From positions 2,480,001 through 2,544,000 of the forward strand of contig JANTQA010000076.1 in assembly GCA_027625915.1 (NCBI GenBank): DNA of 64,000 nucleotides, written 5' to 3'. Numbering within the stretch: position 1 is the stretch's first letter; every line of letters starts with the position of its first letter. The DNA comes from Anaeramoeba flamelloides. Its lineage: Eukaryota > Metamonada > Anaeramoebidae. Below are positions 45,629-56,586 of the stretch, piece by piece. The notes below the pieces were generated by a model. It did not search any database. It had not been told where the DNA came from and saw only the letters and a program-made list of their open reading frames with translations. A program made the translations under genes and the position numbers.

Positions 45629-47202
45629 AAAATAGTAAAAATAACCAATATCTAACCAGAGGTTTTTGAAGAAAAGTTGTTTAAATCTAGTAAGATCATA
45701 TTTTTACTTTTTTTTGTGTTTTCATTTTTTCTTAATAATAAGTAATTTTTTTGAAGATTTTCGTCAGAATTTAAACTTTTTTGCATTCTTTTATGTTTTA
45801 AAAAAGTGAGAACATTTTTTTAAAAAAATATTTTCCTTCAGTCTTCACTCTCTTCAGAGTAATTCAATATTGATCCCAAGATTTGTTTTAACAGAAAACT
45901 TATTAAAGTTTTAATTAGGAAAGTTTTTTCATTTTTGAATTAATAATTTTATCAGAAGTTTAAAAAAGTACTCACTTTTAAAAAAAGTCGTAAAAATTTT
46001 GTAAAAATTACACAACAATAAGAAATTCTTTTAAAAATGATTATTTAGTAGTGAATAAAAAACTGGTGATTTCGTTGAGTCATTCACTCCTTATAAAAAA
46101 TTAAAGACTACTTCCAAAAACTCTTCACTACAATCCTAAAAAATAATTACTCTTTTAAATTTAAAAAGATTTGATCCAAAAGTCCGAATTTCGAATAGTT
46201 ACAAATTCTTAGAAAAAGTTCTCAATTTTTTATCTTCTGTATAAAAGGTTAGTAAAATCAAATAAAAGATTTAAGAATATTAAACCATCAAGCAAATATT
46301 AAAAATATTCAATTTTTTAAATGAGAAATTTGGTTTTTTTATGAATCCTCACTAGAAGTATATATTTTAATTTTTTTTTTATATAAAATAAAATAAAAAA
46401 AAACAACTAATATGAATCATAACGGAATTTGGAGTTTCAAGAAATTTTAAATGACTGTTGTTTCAATGACTCAAGCCAACTGAGAAAAAAAAAAGTGATT
46501 CAAATTACTAACTGAGTTGTTTTTTTCTAGAAGGTGATGGAAGGAATTAATCCAAGAAAAGACAAAACAGTTTGTCTGATATCGGTTGCTAAATATTCAG
46601 AAACTATATAAAAATAAAATTTAAAAAATCAAGATCAAATTCAAAAATTTTTTCAAAAAAATAGAGTAAAATTTTATCATCAAACTTACAAAATCAAAAA
46701 AATTCAAAAAAAAATTTTAAATATACGGTTTAATTTAGATATTTTTGCCATGAGACCAAAAAAAAATAATTAAAGTCTGAAAAATTTTCAACAAATTTCT
46801 TATCTAAGGAAAAATTTATTAGAAAGATCAAGGTTCTTTGCCTTCAAAATGAATTTAGCATTGGGTTTGTCATTGTTAGTGAGTCAGGTGTTTAATTGGA
46901 ATAAGAAAAAGTAAAGTACTGATTTTGATTTCAATACAAAACCAATTTGCTCCAACTATGATAAGATGAAACACTGTGGAAAAACCGGTAAGTTTTCAAT
47001 TTTAAAATAAAAGTCTTAATTAGATGTCAATTTGATTATTCACTAAAAAAATGTTGTCATAAATAATATGTTTAATATAAGTAACTCGTAATTGAATGGA
47101 AATTTGATTTTACAATAATTTACTATGTTTTCTTTTATCCTTTATGCTTCTAAACTGAAAGATTCAAAATTATTGATCCCAAAAAATAAATTGCAAATAC
47201 TA

Positions 47203-47368
47203 CATTTTGAATTATAAATGGGAAAATATTTTCACTTCCTATTTCACATATTTTTCTTTTACCAAACCAAGTTTTTTCTGAAAAGTAGGTAGTACTTTGA
47301 ATCTCAAAATTTAAAAGGAAATTGAAAATGAAGTGAAAATTTTTCCCCATTTAAAAGTCAAATACCAG
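47203..47368. mobile_element. Family D foldback MITE, copy 2
   Basis: A 166 bp inverted repeat with TA flanks (47201-47202, 47369-47370). Inner arms AAATATTTTCACTTC and GAAGTGAAAATTTTT pair, the end is GTCAAATACCAG. It matches 23783-23946 segment by segment, including CATATTTTTCTTTTA versus CATACTTTTCTTTTA. Confidence 0.75.
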
Positions 47369-48754
47369 TAATAAGAAAAGTAAAACAATTGGATAAATGG
47401 GTACTCACTGATTTCAATCTGTATAATACAATTGTATTCGAGAACTTTGAAAAGAAAGAACATTCATTGGAATTACAATGTTTAAAAAGTGTAAATATTT
47501 TCTTAAATTGAAACTTATTTCCATAAATAGGATAATTTCTCATTAAATTTATCGTCACAAACAAAAAGAAACTCGCTCAATCTAAAATACTGGATTTTAA
47601 TGTTTTTCTTTCTTTGTCATTCCAGTATAAAATACAAATACTGATCTTTTTAAATTTTTTGCTGATTTTTGATTTTTCAAAAAGCTCTTGACAAAATATT
47701 TATTGTACCAAAATCTGATCTCAAATCAACAGAAATGCCAAGTTTCCTTAAACTATGCCAAAAAAAATCAACTTTTTTAGCATGTATTTTGTATTGGTTT
47801 TTTTGTCAATACTTTTTAAAAAGTAATTCTAACAAAATGGTTCGTTTGATTTTCCTCAAATGGAATTGTAGTCGTCTTACCAAAATGTTGGAAAATCTTG
47901 TAATTTGAAATTATTCTAAATGTAAATTTAAGTTTATTTTTACACAATCTCTCAAAAGGAGATTTTTTATCCAACGAAAAGACCCCAGTTACAATTATTT
48001 GTGAGAAACCATGACCAAATCTTCAAAAAGAAAAAAGTTACTTTCTTCTTAAAAAGGAGACTATTTATTTTTCAAAAAAGTAAAAATTTGCAAAAAGTTA
48101 TCGGTAAAAAAAAAAAAAGTAAGAGAAATTATTGGAAGTGATCAATTTTTGAAGAAAACAGATTTAAGTTTACATTATCAAAAAAATATCAATTTTTTTC
48201 TGGATGATCAAAGAATTTTTTTGTGTTAAAAAAAATCGCAATATAATTATTTGAAGATCTGTTTTTATAAAGACAAATAACCAAATTTTTTTCATAAATT
48301 GGTGAAATACAGAAAAACAAGCGAACACAAAGGTAAGACTTTTTGGGGTTAAAAGTCTTTTTCTGTTTATATTATAATTTTGGTACCAAAAAAATCCCAA
48401 TAATATAAATCTTGAAAACTAACAATATCAGGTAGATCAGATTTGAAGAATCGATTTTTGAAAAAAATAATACTAAACTATTGACACATTTATAAAATTT
48501 TTGGATAATTTTAGTCAAACTCTTCCAAAGAGATTTCACTCTAATCTTTCATTTTTTTTGGAGGTATACAAAAAAGAAATAAAAAAAAAAGTAAAAATGA
48601 AAAAAAACATTTTAATTTAATTCTTCAGATCTCGTTCTTTTTTTTTTTTTTTTTTCCCAAAAAGAAAACCAGTGTTTTTCGATTTTTTTTTTGATAATTT
48701 CTCTCATTAATAACGATTTGCAATTTGGAACTAGAAACCAAAAAAAAAAAAAAA

Positions 48755-50302
48755 ATGAAAACAGAAGAAGGCAAAAAACAAAACACGCAATCTCCACAGC
48801 AAACAGTAAGAAAGTCGCTTTATGTTGAAGACTTAAAACCCTTAAAGGGGCTACGTGCGGTCTGTGCGCTATTCATCATGGTTGGGCATTTTTTCACATA
48901 TTTCACACCGAATTTGATCCATAAGGAGGGATATGGGCCCGAAAACAAAGACCTGGAGTTCCCTGGCGTGCTTTTCCCAATTGAGTTCTTGCAGGGGGTG
49001 ACCTTTTTTTTCCTCTTGAGCGGAATTTCCTTTGCAAGGATCTATACGCACACGGGGTCTCTGGACACACGTGCAGGCAAAAAAAAGTTCATTTGGAAAC
49101 GCTTCGTTCGTCTTTCCCCAGCATACTATTTTGGCCTCTTGCTGAGCTTTGCTCCGTTCTACCTCTATTACTACGTCCAAGAAAAGGACTATTTACGTTT
49201 TTTCGGATCCCTGTTGACGACCCCTCTCTTCCTCCAATCTGTGAACCCACAGTTTATCGCCTGGAATAGCCCCTTATGGACGGTGTCGATTTTTATGCTG
49301 TGCTACTTGCTCTACCCTTACATTTCGAAAAAGCTGTATTTGGCAAAGGAAAAAACTCTAAAGTGGATCGCTTTTTACAATTACTCCGTCCCGTTTCTAA
49401 TTGTGATAATCTTTATGTTTTTCATTGGATCGTACACTGTCTTGCTAGTTTGCCATGTCTCGATCATTCGGATTACACACTTTATTGTTGGTGCAATCCT
49501 TGGGGAGTACATTGAAAGATGGAGAAAAGCAAAAAGCCTTGAAAAGTTAGACTTCATACAGACACTGACACCCGTGAGCATTCAAAAAGCAAAAAATGAA
49601 AATCGGGAGGTTGAAAATCCCCAAAGTTTGAACGGTGATCAGAATATAAACAATGCTGGCAACGGTCCCAATTCGACAAAGAAGAAACCCAGAACGAATA
49701 AAACAATCAGTTATGATTTAATTGTCGACCTGGGAAGTATCTTTTTATTGTTTACACAAGCTGTAACATTATATTGTGGCTACAAATATGGCAGATTGCA
49801 CAACTTTGTAAAATTTTTTTTGGAGTTCTCCCTAGTGCCTCTCCATTGTTATTGGATATTTGCAATCATGAATAGCAAAAAATCTTTGACTTGTAGATTT
49901 TTCAATCTTGGCATCTTTAATTTGTTAAACGAAGTCAGTTATAATGTTTATTGCTTACATTTCCCCATCTTCTACTTATACACCTGGCTGATCAACAAAG
50001 AAATCGTGCCCTCTTATACCCAGTTTATGGATGCGGTATATGCTTTGAAATTTTGGCACATTTTTATTATTGTCCCATTGGTTTGGTTAATTGGGATACT
50101 CTTCCATAAATGTATCGAATTACCTTTCAAAAAGAAAATGGTCAAAATTATAAATAAAAAGTATTCATTGGCCAAAGAGATCCAAAAAGAAGTGCCCAGT
50201 GACAGTAGTATATCAACTGAAAACTCAGAAGATAGTTTAGACACTTCGCGATCAAATTCATCCAGCAAATATGCGCTACATGATTTAGTTGAATCTCAAT
50301 AA
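48755..50302 (+). CDS. Acyltransferase-3 family integral membrane protein
   Basis: 515 residues in one exon, starting at the ATG after an A run (an in-frame TTG 30 nt upstream is not a eukaryotic start). Family members (bacterial OafA, animal NRF-6) move acyl groups from a donor to sugars or other acceptors across a membrane. Seen here: LKGLRAVCALFIMVGHF in the first membrane segment with the family's conserved His, FFFLLSGI in the second, a basic loop then RFVRLSPAYY (the usual R..R..P.Y), and the SPLWTVSIFMLCYLLYP segment. About 10 hydrophobic segments in total. A Lys/Asn/Gly-rich loop of about 70 residues (roughly 265-325) divides the domain and a Ser-rich soluble tail ends it. Base composition changes within the gene: up to about 49580 it is clearly G/C-richer than the second half. 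No signal of damage. Acceptor and compartment cannot be inferred. Confidence 0.88.
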   Translation: MKTEEGKKQNTQSPQQTVRKSLYVEDLKPLKGLRAVCALFIMVGHFFTYFTPNLIHKEGYGPENKDLEFPGVLFPIEFLQGVTFFFLLSGISFARIYTHTGSLDTRAGKKKFIWKRFVRLSPAYYFGLLLSFAPFYLYYYVQEKDYLRFFGSLLTTPLFLQSVNPQFIAWNSPLWTVSIFMLCYLLYPYISKKLYLAKEKTLKWIAFYNYSVPFLIVIIFMFFIGSYTVLLVCHVSIIRITHFIVGAILGEYIERWRKAKSLEKLDFIQTLTPVSIQKAKNENREVENPQSLNGDQNINNAGNGPNSTKKKPRTNKTISYDLIVDLGSIFLLFTQAVTLYCGYKYGRLHNFVKFFLEFSLVPLHCYWIFAIMNSKKSLTCRFFNLGIFNLLNEVSYNVYCLHFPIFYLYTWLINKEIVPSYTQFMDAVYALKFWHIFIIVPLVWLIGILFHKCIELPFKKKMVKIINKKYSLAKEIQKEVPSDSSISTENSEDSLDTSRSNSSSKYALHDLVESQ

Positions 50303-50951
50303 GAATATTTGTTATTTTTATTGTTTATACAAACCTAGAAAATTGTCACTTTTACCATATCTATTTAAAAAAAAGTGCAAAAAAAAAACTTTTGTTTAAT
50401 ATTGTCTTGAAAAACATATTATCAAAATTTATAAATTGATTTGTTTTTTTAACTTTTAAACATTTTTTATGTTCTATTTTTCATCATTTACTATTATTAA
50501 TGTTTTTAATTATGTTTCAAATATTTTTTAATTTTTTTATCCTGTTCTTTAATAATATTTTAATTATTTGTTTTTTCTTGTTAAAATTATAAATTAGATA
50601 TATTATTATTGATATAATAGGCATTTTATCACTAATAAAATAAATTTCAAATTATAATTGTTATTAAAAATAGTTTTTGGTTATTTTTTTTTTATTTTGA
50701 AAGAGATAGTATGGTTTTTTTGTAATCTTATTTTACTGTTAAGTTTTTTTGGGGGGTTCTGTTTTATTAGGAAAATCAATTGATTTTTAAAATAAAAAAG
50801 AAAATGACAATAAAAGGTTTGGACCTGACAAAATTTTATAACACTTTTTGAATTCACAACTTTTTCTTCCAAAGTCTTAAAAATGTATATAATTATTCAT
50901 TTGATTGATAGTATTGTTAAATCGATTTTTTGATAATATCAAAAATATTAA

Positions 50952-51097
50952 GGTACTAGTCTCTTTTATTTTTTTTTTCCCTAAATCTAATAGAGATTGG
51001 GAAAATTTTTTGCCAATTACTTCGATTTGAAAAACCCTGTTTATTTTCATATTGAAATTTATTCTAGATAAGGAATCCTTGTTTAGAAATTGGTCAA

Positions 51098-51129
<32 letters not shown>

Positions 51130-51134
51130 ATCCC
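50952..51134. mobile_element. Possible short TTAA-flanked element
   Basis: Lies between TTAA (50948-50951) and TTAA (51135-51138), with ends GGTACTAGTCTC and, inverted, GGGATTAGTTTA. Similar in the terminal motif to family A but otherwise unrelated in sequence. Includes a TA run near its right end. Confidence 0.35.
51098..51125. repeat. (TA)n microsatellite
   Basis: About 26-28 bp of uninterrupted alternating AT. Confidence 0.85.
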
Positions 51135-51146
51135 TTAATACTCATG

Positions 51147-51241
51147 TGCAAAAAGCGATGTAAGAATATTTTTAGTTTTTGAGAAAATGACAATTTTAGT
51201 CAAAAAAACTTAAAATATCCAACATCACTTTTTGCACAGGT
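51147..51241. mobile_element. Family G hairpin, uninterrupted
   Basis: Left arm TGTGCAAAAAGCGATGT, right arm inverted ACATCACTTTTTGCACA (one mismatch), enclosing about 60 nt. The same arm sequence occurs around the family C insert at 16646-16905. Confidence 0.75.
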
Positions 51242-51974
51242 GTATTTGTTAATTTGTTGGAAATATTAATTTTTTTTTTTTCTGGTATAATCAGCTGAAA
51301 AAAGTGAAAACTTTTTTTTTTGTATGTTTTTGTTAGATTAAAACTTTTTTAAAGTTTTGTTTTTCAATAAAATGAAATTTTTTTTAAAAAAGGCACTTTA
51401 ATTCACACCTCAACCTCTACACCGATTTTATAGCTTGGTCTCTATTTTTTTAAAATATAAAACTTTCAAAAAGTTTTCATTCTGAAAAATTTTTAAATTT
51501 TTTAAAAATATTAAACTTGATGAAAGTTTTAAAACAACCTTTACTTATTTGAAAATACTAAAAAAATTATTCATTTTTTTTTTTTTTTAGGTTTGGAGTT
51601 TTCCTAGATTTTGATTTAAATCTTCAACAGAAACAAAATTGTTTGTTTTTTCACACAATTTGCTCAATTTTAATTTATTTTTGTTCATAATATAAGAATA
51701 TCTATTTAGGTAATTGGTAACTTTTCTTCTCAAATTTAAAAAAATTCCAAATAAAAGATTTTATATTTCTCTATTTATTATTCAATAATTTTTAAATGAG
51801 TTTTTGAATAGAGCACATATTATCAAGATATTAGCAATACAACAAGGCCAATAATAAAAAATCACCATTCGTACTACTTTTCAGGAAAATTCATATATTC
51901 CAGATAATATACATAAAATTACGAAAATATATAAAATCACAAAAAAAGTAAATTATTTTTTGGAATCGCCTTAA

Positions 51975-53182
51975 GGGACTAGTAACTCTTATTTTTTTTT
52001 TTTACCAAAGTCAATAGAGTAATTATTTACATAAAGATACAATTAAACCTGCTATGCAACTTCATTTGTCAACTTTAGAGAAATGAATAATAATTTTTCT
52101 AAGATTTCATTTTTCCAATGAAATTTTCAGTAAAAAGATCAAGATCCTTTTTGTTGGGTTTTTGTATCAAATTAGAAAAAAAAAATTTGCAAAAAAATTT
52201 AATATTGAAGAAATCTTACTTTTAGTAATTTCTGAGATTCTTTCTGAACAAGTAACCTTGAAACTTTTAATCTTCTTTTAAAAATATATTAAAAATCAAT
52301 CAAATATTGTATCCTTGAAGATCTAAAAAAATAGATCATTTATTTTATTTACAAATATTTATTAAATTTCTTGAAATTTAAAAAGACTAATCAATATCCT
52401 TTTTCAAATACCAAAATATAAACAAGGAACTATTTGTATTAAAATCAGTTATTTGATAATATCTATTATTTTTTTTTTTAATGGAAATATACATTTGAAT
52501 TGTTTTATTTGTTTGAAAAGCTTTAAAAAATTGTAAAGTCTATTTGATCATTTTAATCTTTGGGCTGTTAATGACTTGTTGAAATAATCAAGATTAAGTT
52601 ATTAATTAATGATTATAAATAATCAAATTAAAAAGTATTTCTATAGATTATAAGTTAAATTTTCCAGGTTTTAAAAAAGTATTTTGGAAAAATTTTTAAT
52701 TTCGATAGTTTGGTTCTTTTTCTGGGATTTTTTTATTCAACTGAGAAAAAATTGATTTGATCTGTTCTTTGAATCAATAAATTATATTTTTTACAAGTTT
52801 AAAATAATTATTGTATTTTTTTTGGGATTCAGTAGTATTTTTGAAACATCGGATTATTATTCAAACTTTGTAGTTTTATTTCGAAAGTGTATATTTGGAT
52901 ACTTCCTTTACAGACCATAAGATTACTTTTTTCTTTCAAAGAAAATATTTTTTTTTAAATAATTCAGAAATATGTTGGAATTTTGAAATTTTTCTAAAAT
53001 TCATAAAATGGATCAGAGTTTTTAAAAACGAGAATTCATTTCTGAAAATAGTATTAAAAGTTAGTACTGTTTTTGTAGTTATCAGATTTTTACTTTATTT
53101 TTCAATTTCAAGATACGATAAAATTTTTTTTTGAATTTGCTATTAATTCTACTTGTCGATTTTTTTTTAGTTTACTAGTCCC
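51975..53182. mobile_element. Possible 1.2 kb TTAA element
   Basis: Left boundary TTAA (51971-51974) then GGGACTAGTAACTCTT; right boundary ends TTTACTAGTCCC followed by GTAA. The first 11-12 bases of both ends are inverted complements. No coding content, no second copy. The right flank has one mismatch to TTAA. Confidence 0.4.
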
Positions 53183-53569
53183 GTAAAAAAAAAAACCTTG
53201 ACTTTTACAATGTTTTGAGACTTTTACAACACTTTCTTCATGAAAAATGTTTGAAAAAGTTGGAACGGGTTGTAAAGTGCCTTTAAGTATTTGAAAGTTT
53301 TGAAAGACCAAAAACTTTATAAAGGGAATGAGTAGTATTGTTCGTAAAAAAAATTTATTCCTTTTGTTTTTTTTTTTAACAAAATCTCAAATCTCCAGCT
53401 GAATTTTATGATCAAACTAATAATAATCCATTTCAACAATGTACTTGAATATAAGATAGATGTGTTTTCTTAAAATATCGAGTTATTACCTTCGAAATTA
53501 AATAGCCAAACAGAAGAAAACGGAATTTTCCTTCTTAGAGGTGATTGATCAAACAAAAAAAGCACAAAA

Positions 53570-53990
53570 CACTAGTTGTGTTTTCTGTCCAATACAAAGA
53601 TATGGGAAGAGGAAGAAGAATAACAAAAAGAAAACAAATGTACAAACAATCTTAATAATTGGTGATCATCTGGCAAGGATAGGTTGTTGTGAAAGCTTTT
53701 GAAAAGTTATCCAACCCCTTTTTGCTTTCCTGGAATATTGAAAAGGTTTTAACCCAAGAACACATTCTTTCAGAACAGGTGAAGGGTTGGTTGTTTTTTT
53801 AAAAGCTTTTTTGTTCAACATAATTTATAACACCACTATTAGCTGAGAAAATATTTATTTCTCTTTAGTTCTTATTGTTGTTGATCTATAAAGGATCAAT
53901 CGATAAGTCAACCAATTCAAAATAAAGAGAAGGAAAACTCTTTGATCTGATCTTTGATTGAAATAAGTATCTTTTTGTTCGTTTTTTCAA
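53570..53990 (+). repeat. Dispersed repeat, inverted partner of 63590-63980
   Basis: Aligned with the reverse complement of the far end of the window. Shared segments in order: CCAATACAAAGATATG, AAAGCTTTTGAAAAGTTATC then CAACCCCTTT, CTGGAATATTGAAAA, CCCAAGAACACATTCTTT, AAAGCTTTTTTGTTCAACA, AAAATATTTAT, and GATCTGATCTTTGATTGAAA then TAAGTATCTTTT. Similarity is good for this window, with small insertions and deletions. No coding potential recognised. Confidence 0.75.
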
Positions 53991-56586
53991 AGAATAACTT
54001 TTTTTTCTTTTAATCTTGTTTTTTCATCGAACAAAATTTAACATTTGAAAATATTGTTGAATTAGCATTCTGGAAAAAAATTGTTAGATGAAAAAAAAAT
54101 ATTGAATAAAAAAAATTAGTAAAAAATGGTTTGGTATTGGTCTCATTTTGAAATATTTTTTAATGTATTATTTTTTTCATCCAAAAACAAAAACCAAGTC
54201 CAAAACGTAGATTGATTCTTAGAATCAAAATAAAATTCAAAACATCATATAAAACAAAAATTTAAGAATGTTCAATTTACTCAATTTGAAATTTAATTGA
54301 AAAATTTTGATAAAGTTAATTTTATCTGGGATTCTGAATGATATAATTTTTCTAACCATGTGAAATTAGCTTTAAGGTTTTAATAATAGGTATTAATCCA
54401 GTTTGAGGCAATTTCAATATCATTTATCTTCATTGATCAGTGAACAATAAGTAAAAAACATTTTGAAAAATTTTCATTTTCTTTAATCTTTTACAATTAA
54501 AATAGATTTTACAATTTTTTTTCCATTGGACAATTTTTTTTTTTGGAATGGTTAGTCCAAATAGCCATCAACTTTTATATCAGATTTTAATTTTTGTTTG
54601 TGATAATTTACTTTTTAACACAATTATTAAACAATTATCAGGTTTTTATAGAATATCCAGATTGTAGATATCCAAACATTATTATTGATTATTATAATTT
54701 TAATTACTATCAGGAATTAATAAACATCATTACAATTTTTGAAACTTTTACCTGAATTAATTGAGATATTATCAAACCTTCCAACTAACCACATTAATAA
54801 TTAAATATTGTTTTTTTGACTTTGCATTCTTGATTTTCTAATGCTTAAACGGGATTATACAATTGAAAAAAGATATAAGAAAATATAATAAATATTAATA
54901 GCGATAATTTTCTTTTATTTTTAATTTGGTTTGAATCCAGAGTGAAATATTTCTAACGATATAATTCATTTCCAAAAAAGGTGCTACTTTATTTTTTTTT
55001 TTACATTTTATAAAATAAAGTTGTTGCTATTCCATCCATTGGTAGATTGAAAAGATCAAATGAAGTGAAATATCAATACTAATTGAATCGGCAACTATTT
55101 ATTGATTCCAAAATAAATTTATTTAAAAAAATTTCTTAAAAACATTATAAAAAATCAACTTATTTGGGAAAACAAGGTACAGTGAATTTAAATAAAAAAT
55201 GAGAAATATGGAATGAAAACAAATGAATTTTTTTTAACAAAAAAAATACAGTTATAAGTTCTGATTCTATTAAATATTTTTATTGAGATTGAACCTCTTC
55301 AGAGGAAAATTTTTTTCAAGCAAAAAGATTAAAATAATCAATTAATTTTTAGCCTTAAAAAATATAATATACAATCAAGATCATTCTAAATATAAATATA
55401 TAATAGTTATTATTCTCTAGTTGTTTATTATTTTTGTTTATTTGGATTAATTCCTTATCTATTTTTTTTTGATTTTTTTCATTCGATAATCAGTCCCAAA
55501 AAATTTGAAATTTTGTTCTGAGTTTATTATTGAAGAAGAGTAAATTACCCTTTAGATAACCTTTTAGTCAAATTTTTAACAGATAATTTTATACTGAAAA
55601 TCATAGATTTCAAGACTTTTCAAGGGGAAGACATACCCAAATTATCTTTATGGTTAAAAATTACGAAAAAGATATAATGGAAATTAAATTGACCAAAAGA
55701 AAGAATGAAAAAAAAAAATATTCTAAAAAGAATTTATAATTAAATAATTGATAGATAATAAGAGAAAAAACCAATACTATCTTTAATTGAGGACCCCCAA
55801 AATCACTGTCATAATATGTTTGGTTGTTGATCCTGAAAGTTGATTTGAATGATCATTGCTGAAATTTAGTTATTTCTTTTTGCTCAAAATTTTTTTAACA
55901 CTTGATATTTTTTATATAATCTTTTATTTTAATTATATTTTAATGCTAATCAATACTTTTGTGTTGAAATACCTTAGTATTAGCAAGTAAACACTTGATT
56001 TTTTACCCTTATACCTCTTAATTTCAATTGAAGGAAACCCATTTAGCTCAAAAATAGTGAAAAAATAAAAAATATTAATTCATTATAATCAATTATTGAA
56101 ATTGTAGAATTTCAATACAATTCTTTGTTAATCTAATAATTATTTTTTTATTAATCTTTTATCATAAAAAAAAAAAAAAAAAAGCAATTTTTTGCTACAA
56201 TTTAATAAAAAAAAATCAAGAAAATAATTAAAACACTTTTGATATTAGTATTTTTAAAAACAAAATGAAATCCTGTTGGAATCTTGGAAAAAAAATTTTT
56301 TGGAAATATGTTTAAAAAAAAAAAATGATCAAAATATAAAATAAAAATAATAATAATTGAATTTGTATTAATGTCAAAAATAAGAAGAAATTGAAAAATA
56401 AGTAATGAGAAAACGAAAAGAAAAATTAAAAGAAAAATGATTCAATTCTTAAAAAAAAAAAATATGATAACCAAAAAAGTAAAAAATGATTTAGTTACAA
56501 AATAAAAAGAAAAATAAAAATAAAATCCAAGAAGAAGAAAAGGAGAAAAAAAAAAAAAAAAAAAAAAAGAGCAATTAAAAAAAGTA

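Larger units (their letters stand above)
36185..48754. other. Long gene-free region dominated by repeats
   Basis: 12.5 kb without a supported gene. Contents: a diverged repeat (37000-38640), the three-layer nested transposon (39439-40963), a pair of related repeats (41395-41960 and 42600-43141), a repeat at 45115-45628 and family D (47203-47368). The open frames of 60-110 codons have no recognisable domains, fall partly in repeats, and match the expectation for AT-rich noise. From 43150 to 45100, 45630 to 47200 and 47370 to 48750 I see nothing definite. Confidence 0.7.
50303..56586. other. Gene-free region
   Basis: No coding sequence supported. It contains possible TTAA elements (50952-51134 and 51975-53182), a (TA)n run, a family G hairpin (51147-51241) and one copy of an inverted repeat pair (about 53570-53990). 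From 54000 to 56586 there is only AT-rich sequence with many A/T runs, including a long A run near 56551. Confidence 0.7.

Noticed and set aside
48725-48754. TTG start adding 10 residues to the acyltransferase
   Set aside because: A normal ATG follows at 48755 with a purine context, and the extra residues are mostly an A-run translation.
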